Shown here: positions 33,519-64,000 of the stretch, piece after piece | Layout of the letters: every line of letters starts with the position of its first letter | How positions within the stretch are numbered: the stretch's first letter is position 1 | Origin: Lonicera japonica | Taxonomy: Eukaryota; Streptophyta; Magnoliopsida; Dipsacales; Caprifoliaceae | DNA length: 64,000 nucleotides | Assembly (NCBI GenBank): GCA_021464415.1 | Contig: CM038469.1 | Location: forward strand, 64,213,650 to 64,277,649 | Direction: 5' to 3' | Notes under the pieces: model-generated | The model's input: the letters and a program-made list of their open reading frames with translations, nothing else | Told to the model about the DNA's origin: nothing | The model's database searches: none | Translations under genes and position numbers: made by a program

Positions 33519-36300
33519 TACCGTCGATGCAAAACTCGTTAAATCGATCCTCAAACTTGATAACAATAACTCTGAGGAGCGGTTCTGCTGACATTAACAT
33601 GATGGATTTGTTTTCTTCAACCAAATAATTTATATGTTGTTTTAAGATGAACCTCGTATTCTCTATTTGCTGCTTCTTATTCTTTTAACGAATTTCCTTA
33701 CTCTTCTTTCTCTTGTGCCATCATTTTTTCTTCTTTAATAATTACAATAGCCTTTTTTTCTGTCGGGTCCCACCATTTTCATCTCACCAATATAATTATT
33801 CCATTACCGCCCATAAAGGTTTTCTCTATATATTAGGGTTTTTATTCGAGATGGAAGGTAATTATCTCATGCGATTTAAGTGATGTATAATAAATTCACA
33901 AGAGAGAATTTCCCGCATTTGAGTATTTTTATTTTTATTTTTTTAACCAAAAAATAATTTATGACATGGAGAAAGCCACGTCAGCGAGTTTCCAATTTGG
34001 GTCGCTATAGAACAATTGCTTTTATATTTCTCATATCTTTATTTTTCTTTCATAAGTTGCACTTTTTTATTTCTTGCTTTATAGCATGTTTGCATTAAAA
34101 ATAAGGGAATATACTAAAAATGGTTACTTATTAGGGGGAGGAATGGAATATAAATGAATGGTTTTAATCTTATTGTTGCTTAGATAGTTAAGGATGGAAA
34201 ATAAAATAACTAAAATAACTCTTTTTTTGGATAAAAAGAAGAAAATAAAGGAAATGAATTATATTTACTCTATTGTTAACAAATTATGGTTAAATTTGGA
34301 CGATGACGAGTATTTAAGTAAAATCTTTTCATTTCCTTCTTAATCATCACAATATTGGAAGTAAACAATATAAAGGAGTAGAACGAGTAATTTTTAACCA
34401 TTCATTCCCTTTTCCTCCCCTTTTCCCTTATTCAGTCAATCCAAATAAACTATTACTTTATAATTCTACATGGACAAAAAAAATTGATATAAAAATTGAC
34501 ATGTCAATGTGCCAATCACTTATTGATTGAAATGGAATGTGATATGGTTCTTTTAATCAATATATGATGAAAACATTGATATGTCATTTTTTATGTTCAT
34601 GTACAATTATTCATACAAAAATGCATGATTGGTAAAAATTTGTGTACCCCAAATTTAAAATAATTTTTGAATTGATGATAACATCTTTGGTATGAGTTAC
34701 AATTCTATATAATAAGGGGGTATGGTTTTTGAATTTAAAAAATGTATAAGAGATAAAAATTGTGTAGATAAAATTTAAGATATTTTTTAATGATTGATAA
34801 TGCATTTGGCACAAGTTATGACCTAGTATTCATACAAAATTTTTACTCGGTTTTGTTCAATCTCAATTAAATTTTGACCCAAAACATGGTTTGGTACTAT
34901 TTTGTAAGGTTCTTATTGGTTGATGATCTATATCTTTTGTTTTTTTTTCATATAAATTTGACTGTTGACTTTATGTAAGTGTTTGCATGTAAAATTGAAC
35001 AAATCGAGAACTTAAAGGTGAGCATGTAACAAGTCAAAATTCAGGAGGGGGGTGTTTACAAATCGGGGTTCCTGTTATGGATACTTTGCTGGTGAACAGA
35101 ATCATTATTTGATTTATGTGAACTTGACTCTCATTAATACACGTGCCTCAATAATAACCAAAGTGGGTGATTAAATCGTTTTTATACCTATACGTGCATG
35201 TTGATATATTTAAATGATTATCGAGCATGCCTTTTCGTTTTATTTTTGCCTTTGTATATGTGAATTATTGCAGATAAGAAGAAAAAAAAATTAAGGATTT
35301 TTCAAAATAAATACGCTTAAAAGATGCCATGATAACCTGGTTGCATACACCTAGCACACGAATGTGAATTTACCCCTGAAACCTCGAGGGACCAATGTGG
35401 ATGCCAAGCGGTTCGTATCTTTAAATACATAGAATGGTATAGCAAGTTAGCAACGCATATTAAAGACCACATGTTAAGGGTGCAAGGTATACTGTAGGTT
35501 CTCATTTAGTATTAGTGTACGTGGGCGTGCATTTAAGATATGTCAAATGTTTCTCACGCGTCTGATGGAAAGCATGTTGTGGGGACACATCAAATAGATG
35601 AGAACCTCTACCATTTACATGTGTGAGAGAGAAGCCATGCCACGAGGTTATGACGAAAGACTACCCAAAGTATGTATCTTCTACCCTAAACATGCCTATT
35701 TTTGTAATAAATAATGTACAACATTAGAGACCCCGGTTACATCAACATAATTCCTCTTACCTAGTTGGCCAATTTTAAGCCAGATAGTTGGTATTGAGAA
35801 AGAATGGAGTCCAAAGTCAACGTGAAGTTGCTGATAAGTTCGAATGAAAGACTACAAACGGGCCCAAGTAAGGTGGGGGAAATGAAGAAAATGGCCTTCG
35901 TGATAATGATGTAAACCAGTGTCACTGAAGTAAGCGTGGTTAGGATAGCCCATACAACCATCAACTCTATTAATACAATCGCTGTCGCTAAGCCAACCTT
36001 AACCCGTATCACTGAATCAAGCGTAGTTACGATAGTTATGCTGAAAGTCTCCCTAAAGGAAGCATGAAATGAACACCGGGCATTGACAAAGTCGCTAAGG
36101 ACAACAAACCGCACTCGTATCCCACTACCCCTCTAGAACCCAGTTTCAAGATGCCTGATATTCCCATTTAGATCTGTAACCGAGGCCAAAATTTTGGTTC
36201 AATTTTTTCTTTAAAATTGAGTCAACCCCCTGATTAAAATACCCAATACAATACAATACAATACAATTTAACCCAACCCAATTCACTCGCGCATACATGG
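33519..36300. other. Intergenic region upstream of PRMT10
   Basis: Nothing gene-like is supported. The hydrophobic minus-strand ORF at 35761-36114 lies over an internally repetitive stretch (two similar blocks with TATCACTGAA/TGTCACTGAA-AAGCGT around 35920 and 36007) and has no recognisable domain. Confidence 0.45.
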
Positions 36301-36576
36301 ATTTCAATTGTTAGGTTTTACGGGGTCCCACGAACACTGCTAATATTTATTAATTAAAGGGCACATGCACCGCAGGTCTAGCCGAAGGCCAGAGAGTTCC
36401 GGTGTTCCACATGTAGGAGGGGTATTTCCCTCGCTGCCCTAATTACAAAAGCAATAAAGCCAGCCCCCTCTCCCTGTATACTGTAGCAGTATTTCCCTCG
36501 CTTGCCCTAATAAACCCCGCCTCTCTCTCTAACACAGTCGCTTTCTCACTCTAAAAAGAGCGCAGCACCAAGCGAC
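36301..36576 (+). promoter_or_regulatory. PRMT10 proximal promoter and 5' leader
   Basis: Sequence before the ATG turns markedly GC- and pyrimidine-rich (CCTCTCTCTCTAACACAG, Y-patch-like, about 36520), as in plant core promoters and leaders. The words GTATTTCCCTCGCT and GCCCTAAT occur twice, 67 bp apart (36422 and 36489). No unambiguous TATA box was found; GTATAC near 36475 is weak. Confidence 0.5.
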
Positions 36577-56545
<19,969 letters not shown>

Positions 56546-57000
56546 CAAAACGGGCAAATCGGCAGGGCTACCATTTACAAAGAATGAACAAGTAAATGGA
56601 TTCTGATGCTGCTATCATTTACCAAGGTACAACTTTTAGAACCTTAATTATTGTAAATGTACTATTATCTATATGAGTACGTGAGGTGAGGGTGCTAGTT
56701 ACCTTTTGAGCACAATGACAAGTACTATTTGCTCAAATTTTGATTTTAAGCTTTTGTAATCTGGTTTTGCTAGTGCTTTAAACTAATGAATTTTTTTTTT
56801 ACTCTCACAAGTGCCTTCCTGGTTGAAGTTAATTATCATTCGAGTTTGCAATTTGTAATTGTTCGAGGTTCTAAATTTTCTTTCTTCCTTATTTTTCCCT
56901 AATCTCAATTATGGTAAAAGACAACTTTCTAAGACACAAGTATAGGTATAATTTTGGATCTATCCATCAGTTTCCAGTCTACCCACAGATAAAGGATTTA
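56546..57000 (+). other. PRMT10 3' UTR and flank
   Basis: Sequence after the TGA. No canonical AATAAA was pinpointed; the cleavage site is unknown. Confidence 0.35.
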
Positions 57001-59936
57001 TTGCCTACTTTTCTTTAAAATAACCTTTTGAAAACCATGAAGTTTAGTTGAAGTGCGATGTATCAATAGTACAACCCACCAATGTATCCATATTATTTTT
57101 TCAAATATTGGATGTATTAGCGAGTTATACATTCAACTGGGGGTTCCAATATGATTAACTGCTAAATGAAGCCAGTATAATATGGGCTGAACATCTTCAG
57201 CACTCTTTAATAAACTGTTTCCCAAACTTAGGTTATGTTTTTTGCACATTTAGTTACCTACTTCTGATGTTCTAAAGGGTGCGCTAAGTGGTGGCCCAAC
57301 ACCGTGACTAGTGCCTAGGCGTTTGATTAATTGCTTGATGTATTAGGTGGATTTAAGCGGCCGCTTAATCGGATTGGGCGGGGATAAGCGGATAGACTTA
57401 ATTTCTTTTCTTTTTCTTTGTTTAAGAAGCTTCCCATTTTTTCTTTTGTTAAAAAAAATTACCATTTGAGAAAATGGATAGATTTCTGTCAACATCATAA
57501 ACAAATGGGGGTGTAAGTTGTATAACACTATAACCCTCCTTAATCAACTATTCTTGATGGAGTTCGAGGTTGCATTTTGGGGGAATGCTTTGTGGCTCTT
57601 ATCTGAAAACTTGCTTTCGCTCTTGATTCATCATAGCTCTCACGGAATACTCCCGCAAGCTCTTCTCTAACGGGTTTCGAACCTTGCCCATGAGCGCATT
57701 GGTAAAGATGTTTTTTGTTTAACCATCCCTATGAGCTAAGTTACACAAATGGGGTGTTCTCTGCAATCAAACTACCTCTTAAAGAAATTTAAAACCGCCC
57801 CCGGGATTTGAGATAGTAATAATTTATTTTAGTACATTAAATATGTAAAATGTATTATTGTAAAAGTACAAATAATTGGTATCCCTCGAATTAAGGAGTA
57901 CCAATTTCCTCCCTAATAGTAGAAGAGAAAGTCATAGAAGTTGGATATCTCGTTTTTATGTCTCACCAATGCGAGAGTGCAACATTTCATCCCTTCAAAT
58001 ATTTTAGTGTAGGTCTATTTTAAATTAGATCTGCACACGCGTGAAAATAAGACAAATATATAAATATCGAGTGTATTTCCGTGTATATCGTAAATAGAAG
58101 AGAGGATTCGGTTTTGATACAAACTGACTGTTAGTGATAAATTTTTGTCTCTAAAATATTAAAAAGATATATTTATCATAAAAATATAGTATGCATACGA
58201 ACGGTCTATATGTGGGATAAAAGAGGAGTGGGGAGGGGGAATGGGCCTGGTTGCTTATGTCCCTCAATTGCTAAACAAGGTTACAGGTGTCATTCCAAGA
58301 GATAAGCCATAACTAGTATAATGTTAACATGGAGACCCTGTCTAATTGCTAAATTAAATAGGGGGGGTGCGTGAGGTTCCTTATTTCTCTAACACATTGA
58401 GAAGGATTGATAGATTTGAATTTTTTTTTTTTTTTTAGGTGAAGTGAGATATATATATATATATATATATAGGGCCTTATTGGAATGAAAGCCTACATAT
58501 ATACAGATGGAGTTTGTACATTTATGTGGTTCCACCAAATCCTCTGCCATTGTCTTATTAGCATCTTTCATGATTGCCCTTCCCATGTGATCATGCCTCC
58601 TCTTCTGCACACTTCTTTTTTCTCTCTCTAAAAGTGGAGAGAGAGGGGGTTGGATTTGGCTTTATGATGTAATTGAACACAATTCTTGTTTTTTTTGGAC
58701 AAAGTGAGTAACCCAAATACTTTTTCTTTTTGCTTTTCTTAAAATTCAATGGGTTAGGTTTGTGTTTGATATCAAAAGATTTTTTTATAGAACTTAAAAT
58801 TAAAATTCAAACAAGCGAGTCAAATGATATAATATTACTACATTGATCAGTAAATGGAATAATAAAAATTGTGAACCTCACTCCAACCAATACACTAACA
58901 ATAATGCACAGCCCTTGGGGATGCTTTTGTGGTGGTTGAAGATATCTGTAGGGTGGCTCGCCAAGAGAGGAAGGTTGAGTTTTCTCTCGAGTTTAGGATT
59001 CTCATGTCCACATCGGTTGGCATTGGTCTAATGTTGATCTAGCACCATAATTTTGTTTATTTGGCTGTTTGATTTAAAAGAAAAAAAATAGAACGCGCTT
59101 ATTTTACACACTTTTTCAAACTCAATATTGAGTCACAGTAGAAAACTTGAAAATGAATTACATTTTGAAACTTCGGATGATTATAAGAAATTAAGCTATG
59201 AATAAGGAAACACGCAACATGTGTTATTTGTAATGCATATCTCAAAAATAATTTAGAATACATAGTATTACTATTGTTCAGTTATTGTGAGACTTGAAGT
59301 CTTCATATCTTATCTAAGCTCTAAGCGCAATTGAAAATGTATCTCATAGTCACGTATAACCCAACCCAATTTATAGTTTAGAAAGATAGATATTATTCAT
59401 AATATATAATCTTGACATTTTTTACTTTAATAATTTTAAAATTTTAAAATAATTTGTATCTCTATTGAACTCGAGTTTATGTTTACAATTTTACATAAAT
59501 ATTGTTACTCAGCTTCCACTACATCTGCAAAGTCATATATTAGCTAATAATGTGGACCCAAAGAAATTAAAACTTTTCAAGGAATGATAAAATAAATAAA
59601 GATAAATTTTATCAATAAATAGGAGAAGTAGCGAAGATTTTGAGACAAGGACTAGTTATTTATTGCATGGCAACTCATCAAATTTTGGTCCCAATTATAT
59701 ATAGTACACCCACATGTCTACATGTGACATGCTTAGGTAATGTTTATACATATAGGCCTTTTGGGGCTATATATACTTTTCAAGAGAAATAAAAATAAAA
59801 TAGTATTAAAATTTACAGTAAATAAAAAATTGGGCCATCATTTTCATGCATTGTTGTCATTGTCAGGGTGGTAGTACATTGCATCTTAAGCTTCATGCTA
59901 GTTCCTTTCTTGACTACTACCTAACAGTCTTCTCAC
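57001..59936. other. Intergenic, no gene recognised
   Basis: Contains a T-run and (TA)n microsatellite (about 58421-58473) and a GA/CT-rich stretch near 58615-58650. No protein domain or RNA gene is recognisable on either strand. Confidence 0.45.
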
Positions 59937-60117
59937 ATGAAAATATAATGTTTGTTCTTCATCAAAAATTGAAATAATTAATGTCAATTTTAATTAATTA
60001 AAACTTGGCATGGACCCCCATTATAAATGAAAATATAATGTTTGTTCTTCATCAAAAATTGAAATAATTAATGTCAATTTTAATTAATTAAAACTTGGCA
60101 TGGACCCCCCATTATAA
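59937..60117. repeat. 90-bp tandem duplication, almost perfect
   Basis: Unit 1 is 59937-60026 and unit 2 is 60027-60117. Both start ATGAAAATATAATG and end in CATGGACCCCC-ATTATAA. The only difference seen is one extra C in unit 2. Confidence 0.93.
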
Positions 60118-63100
60118 ATGAACAGCGTCACAATTCTTTTTAGGAGTAATGGTAAGTGTATTAATTTACATGACACATTATTTAGACTAAATACGTGTTA
60201 AAAAGTGTATCAGTCAATGTGTAGAGTTTTCATTAATATAATTTCTTCAGTTACTCTAATAACTTGATCATTTTATTTTATTTAGTACACATATCTTTAC
60301 TGTCTTTTTAGTACCGACATTAATAAGCATACTAACTTAGATTCCGAATACTATTGTTTACAACTGGAAAAATCTTAATAAAACCCAAGGCATGATTAAT
60401 CAGTGTATAATATTAGTTGCAAGGACATTAGGAATTTATGTTTACACTATAACCCCCGATTATATTAAAAAGAAAAAAAGATGAGCCCTAAATATAAAAC
60501 AATAATGTTCTCAATTTTTTTTAATCTATTTTGTCTTTATTCACGTGGCCAAGAATTCAACTTGTTCCTCATATATATGTGGGCGTAGTATTTCCGAAAC
60601 TATTATGATTTTGCCAAAGAATTATATGATTTTTTAAGCATAACATACAATAACTTTATTTGATTTGACAAAGCAGTATTTGTTTTGAAAACACAAAATT
60701 TATATCTATGAAATACCATCTGGCAAATAACAAAGCGAACCAAATGCTACTAATTAACTTCCCACCAAAATTGCCTAATCTAATCATATGGAAAGTAAGA
60801 TTTACAAAGATATGATCATATATATAGCTGATTCAGCAGCACCACTGGGATATTAGACATTTATAAAACAAGTACTATTACATTTTGTATGTATATATAT
60901 ATATATATATGACATGGCCAATCATAGACAGAACAGAATAGTACTTGCCCCCTTCAATCTGTAACAGCCCCCAGACAAGTCTTGCATTAAAATCAAAGGC
61001 AGGCATTAGCCAGCTCAATCCCTGTGGCATTATTGATCATTTAGTGTTGACATTTGTCATTAATTTATTAATCTCCTTTCAATTCTTCTTCAACCATACA
61101 TCTCTCTTTAGTATTTTCTTGGGATCTTCAATCACTCAATGAGCTGGCTATTTTTCTTTCTTTATTTTTTTTAGTATTTCTGGAAAGTGTTATATTGTCA
61201 AAACAGAAAATACTTGTGAGCTAGACAAACAATACGCAATATGTTATTTTTACAGTAATTTATATAATGTTATTTACATTTGACAAGTCAATGTTGTTTT
61301 GAAAATAATATTTCAATCCAATATAGCAACTAATTTTACATAAACTATCTGATTAAAGTTACTTAACTAATTTTGGCATTACATTTAGGTGTTAAGAAAA
61401 ATACTAACATTAGAAAATTATTGTAAATTAAATGTCACTTTAGAAGGTCAGGGTCAAATTACTAAATTCATATTTAATCTTGGCCATTTTATTTTGGTTG
61501 CTTCTTGCATTTTGCACCACTTGATCTTAAAGATTCTTTTTTTTTTCTCTTTTGCTTATATGCATTTTGGGCCATCTGATCTGAAGGATTCTTTCTTGAG
61601 AATTTTACCAATCAGATGGTTCCAAAGTTGTAAAAAGCTTGCTAACTTTGTGGTCACATGTTCTCTTCTCTTTATTGGATTGGTTAATTATTGGCTGTTA
61701 GTAGTCAGATTTGAAAATGTAATCTTAGAAGAATTAGGGTATATTACACTTTTAACCCCCTAAAATTTTGGTTGAGTTTCACTTAGGTCTCTGAATTTAC
61801 AAAATACAATCACAAAACCCTACATTTTACAATTTGTTTCACTTTAGTCCAAAAATACATGGACCACGGTAATAATCCAAGATGGGATTTGTTTCGAGTT
61901 TCACTTTTGGTCCTTCATGTTTAGAATTTTTCCACTTATATACAAGACCATAAAGTTTATTAATTAAGTGATTCAATTTGGTATAAAATTTGATAATGCT
62001 TCATCAAACACAAATATGTAAACTCTCCATTAACGTAGCATAAGCTTGGGAAGAGAAGAACTAAAAGAGGATACATTTTAAAAATTAAGAAAAATATATT
62101 GATGATTGAATGAATAAAAAAAAGACTAGGGGTGCAAAAACAATAATAATCAAATTAAGATTTCAAAAAATAACTAAACTATTACTAATTACAAAACTAG
62201 GAATCCCAAGTATACTCGAATTACTATTTAAAGAGACTAAATAAACAAAATATAAACTTCAAAACCTACTTAGAAATTAAAATCCTAAACAAAATAGAAT
62301 TCCTAAAAATATAATGTTCACGTCACTGTTCGTCCTACGTTACACAAGAGTATAAGTTTAAGTAATATTGATCTAAGATCATTAATTGTAATGTTGCTTC
62401 TTTGTCATTTTTGTTTTGGAATGACCTTTATAGTTGTCCATCGATTACCTCACAGGAGGTTACGAAGCAAGGGGGGAAGCCGTACGTACGTGTTAGCCTA
62501 TTTGGTCAAGGCTTGCACCTTAATTACTTTCTAATATTATGCATGCGCTGTGAAACACACATCATATCACAAGCTTAAAATTCTCATATATGCCCGCAGG
62601 CTAAGATGCATGCTTAATCTCATCATCGATCGATCAAAACCCTTGTAAAACTCCTGTTGAGTTTCTCGAAAAGCTCGGCAATGTGGTTGAAGATCGACTA
62701 ACAAAATGAATTGAAGTGAATGAGCTACACCAATTAATGTTCTAGCTGGATGGAACCCTTATATATTTGCGATCGGAGAAATTCCCTAGCTAGCTAGGAC
62801 AAGGTCAAAGCTAGGATAGTGAAGTACAAGGCAATGATAGCGCACTATTCAAAAGAGGCTATTTACTACTTTAATTTCTCTTAGACGCGTACACCTGCCA
62901 ATGTCCCCCTTGTTCTCAACGACGAGCAAACATGAAATTGTGACGTTGGGTGGGATCGATGATCAAAGGCAGGATCCCTAATCAAGGATATTATCAACTC
63001 GATCACAATGAATGATGATTTTAAGGAATAAACACGTAAATGCAGAAAGTGACAAGGACGGATCTAGGATTTTCCGGAGAGTGGAATAACGTTGATATTC

Positions 63101-64000
63101 AATTAGGCTGGACTGGGTTAGAACTAAAAATGTTACATATTATAACACTCAAAAGAAATTTAGGCTGAACCATAGCCCTGGTCAATCCATTTTTGGATCC
63201 ACCTTTAGAGAGTACGTGACAAATAATTGTAAATGTGTTTCCACATGCCTCCAGAAGAGTTTACATCCCTCAACAGACCATGCACATTCTAACAATGAAG
63301 AATTGACATTGTTCTTAATAGTGACCGTTAACTAATTTAATCAAATCAAATTTAATACTTGCAACTAATGTGTCTAACAACCATTTATTATGAATTACTT
63401 GAGAGTACATATGCTTATAATCACAAAAAATCTAAATTTAAAAACATATTATATTTGAAATTTGGTTTATCAAGGCCAGTTCCCAATGTCACAAGACCCC
63501 TGATTCCACATCGACAATACAATAGGGACTTACTTAGCTTATATGTGGCCGGGTTCAATGAACTTAAAAAATGCAACTCGGGTAGCCAGTTTGGATGAAG
63601 ACTCAAGTTGTTACATACATATTAGAGGGGACCCTAGTGCACTATAGTTGTGTTTCTGTGGCCTTAGAAACCTTGATGAGGACGTAACACAACCTGATTC
63701 GGGCCTAGCATGTGTGTGTGACGTGGCATGAATAAAGGTATATATAGTCGCCAATTTGTTTTTCCAAAACTGATAAAAAAGAGAATGATCAGGCCAACAA
63801 CAAGGGTTAATCGAATCATTGGGATCTGGGAAACCAGAATTGATTAGTTGGGATTTTTTAACGAAATGATACCACCTTTTCGGGTCTCATACTCTCATGC
63901 GCGCGATCCTTAAGTGAATGTATGTGCATAAAGTATGAACCGGTGGGAACATATATATGTAGGGTTTAGATGAACCGTACGGCTCATATACTAAAACTTT
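60118..64000. other. Intergenic, no gene recognised
   Basis: AT-rich. A (TA)n microsatellite lies at about 60891-60910. A stretch at 61735-61960 has repeat-like words (TTTCACTTAGGTC, TTTCACTTTAGTCC, TTTCACTTTTGGTCC) typical of dispersed plant repeats. The ORFs at 61389-61763 and 63359-63598 show no domain. Confidence 0.45.

Noticed and set aside
35761..36114. 117-aa hydrophobic ORF on the minus strand
   Set aside because: It overlies an internally repeated non-coding stretch, has no recognisable domain and no gene structure around it.
58480..58620. Possible microRNA precursor
   Set aside because: I found no long imperfect hairpin and no recognisable mature miRNA.
61389..61763. 124-aa ORF
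   Set aside because: Low-complexity, T-rich sequence with an internal near-repeat; no domain, no leader or splice context.

Overview
The window is nuclear DNA of a flowering plant, most likely a eudicot. It is AT-rich, its genes are split by long introns, and plant transposon classes are everywhere (L1-type LINEs, Ty1/copia, Stowaway and Tourist MITEs, hAT and Mutator-type non-autonomous elements). I cannot name the species. Three protein-coding genes are supported by reconstructed exons with consistent splice phases. Nearly all other short ORFs are chance ORFs or transposon fragments.

Layout. 1-4.8 kb is a nested transposon block: a reverse-strand LINE interrupted by a Mutator-type element and an LTR-like segment. 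7.9-10.5 kb (+) is the 3' part of a DeSI/PPPDE peptidase gene; its first exon, which should carry the catalytic His, is not in view. A 5'-truncated LINE with a target-site duplication follows at once. 13.2-20.8 kb (-) is a complete nine-exon acyl-protein thioesterase gene (254 aa). 21-36 kb has no gene. It holds MITEs, a palindrome-rich element, a 185-bp palindromic tandem array interrupted by a hAT-type insertion, a decayed copia element and two more hAT-type elements. 36.6-56.5 kb (+) is a complete seven-exon PRMT10 gene (379 aa) whose 1.14 kb of coding sequence is spread over 20 kb because its introns are full of transposons. 56.6-64 kb is intergenic and shows only tandem duplications and simple repeats.

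The three genes are functionally independent. All act on protein modification (deSUMOylation or deubiquitination, S-depalmitoylation, arginine methylation), but nothing suggests a cluster or co-regulation. I found no convincing new biochemical system. The most unusual signals are three separate palindrome-dense blocks (2.4-2.7, 22.0-22.3 and 24.2-26.3 kb) and a dispersed repeat family shared by the left edge of the window and PRMT10 intron 6. All coordinates were read by eye, so element edges may be off by a few bases.
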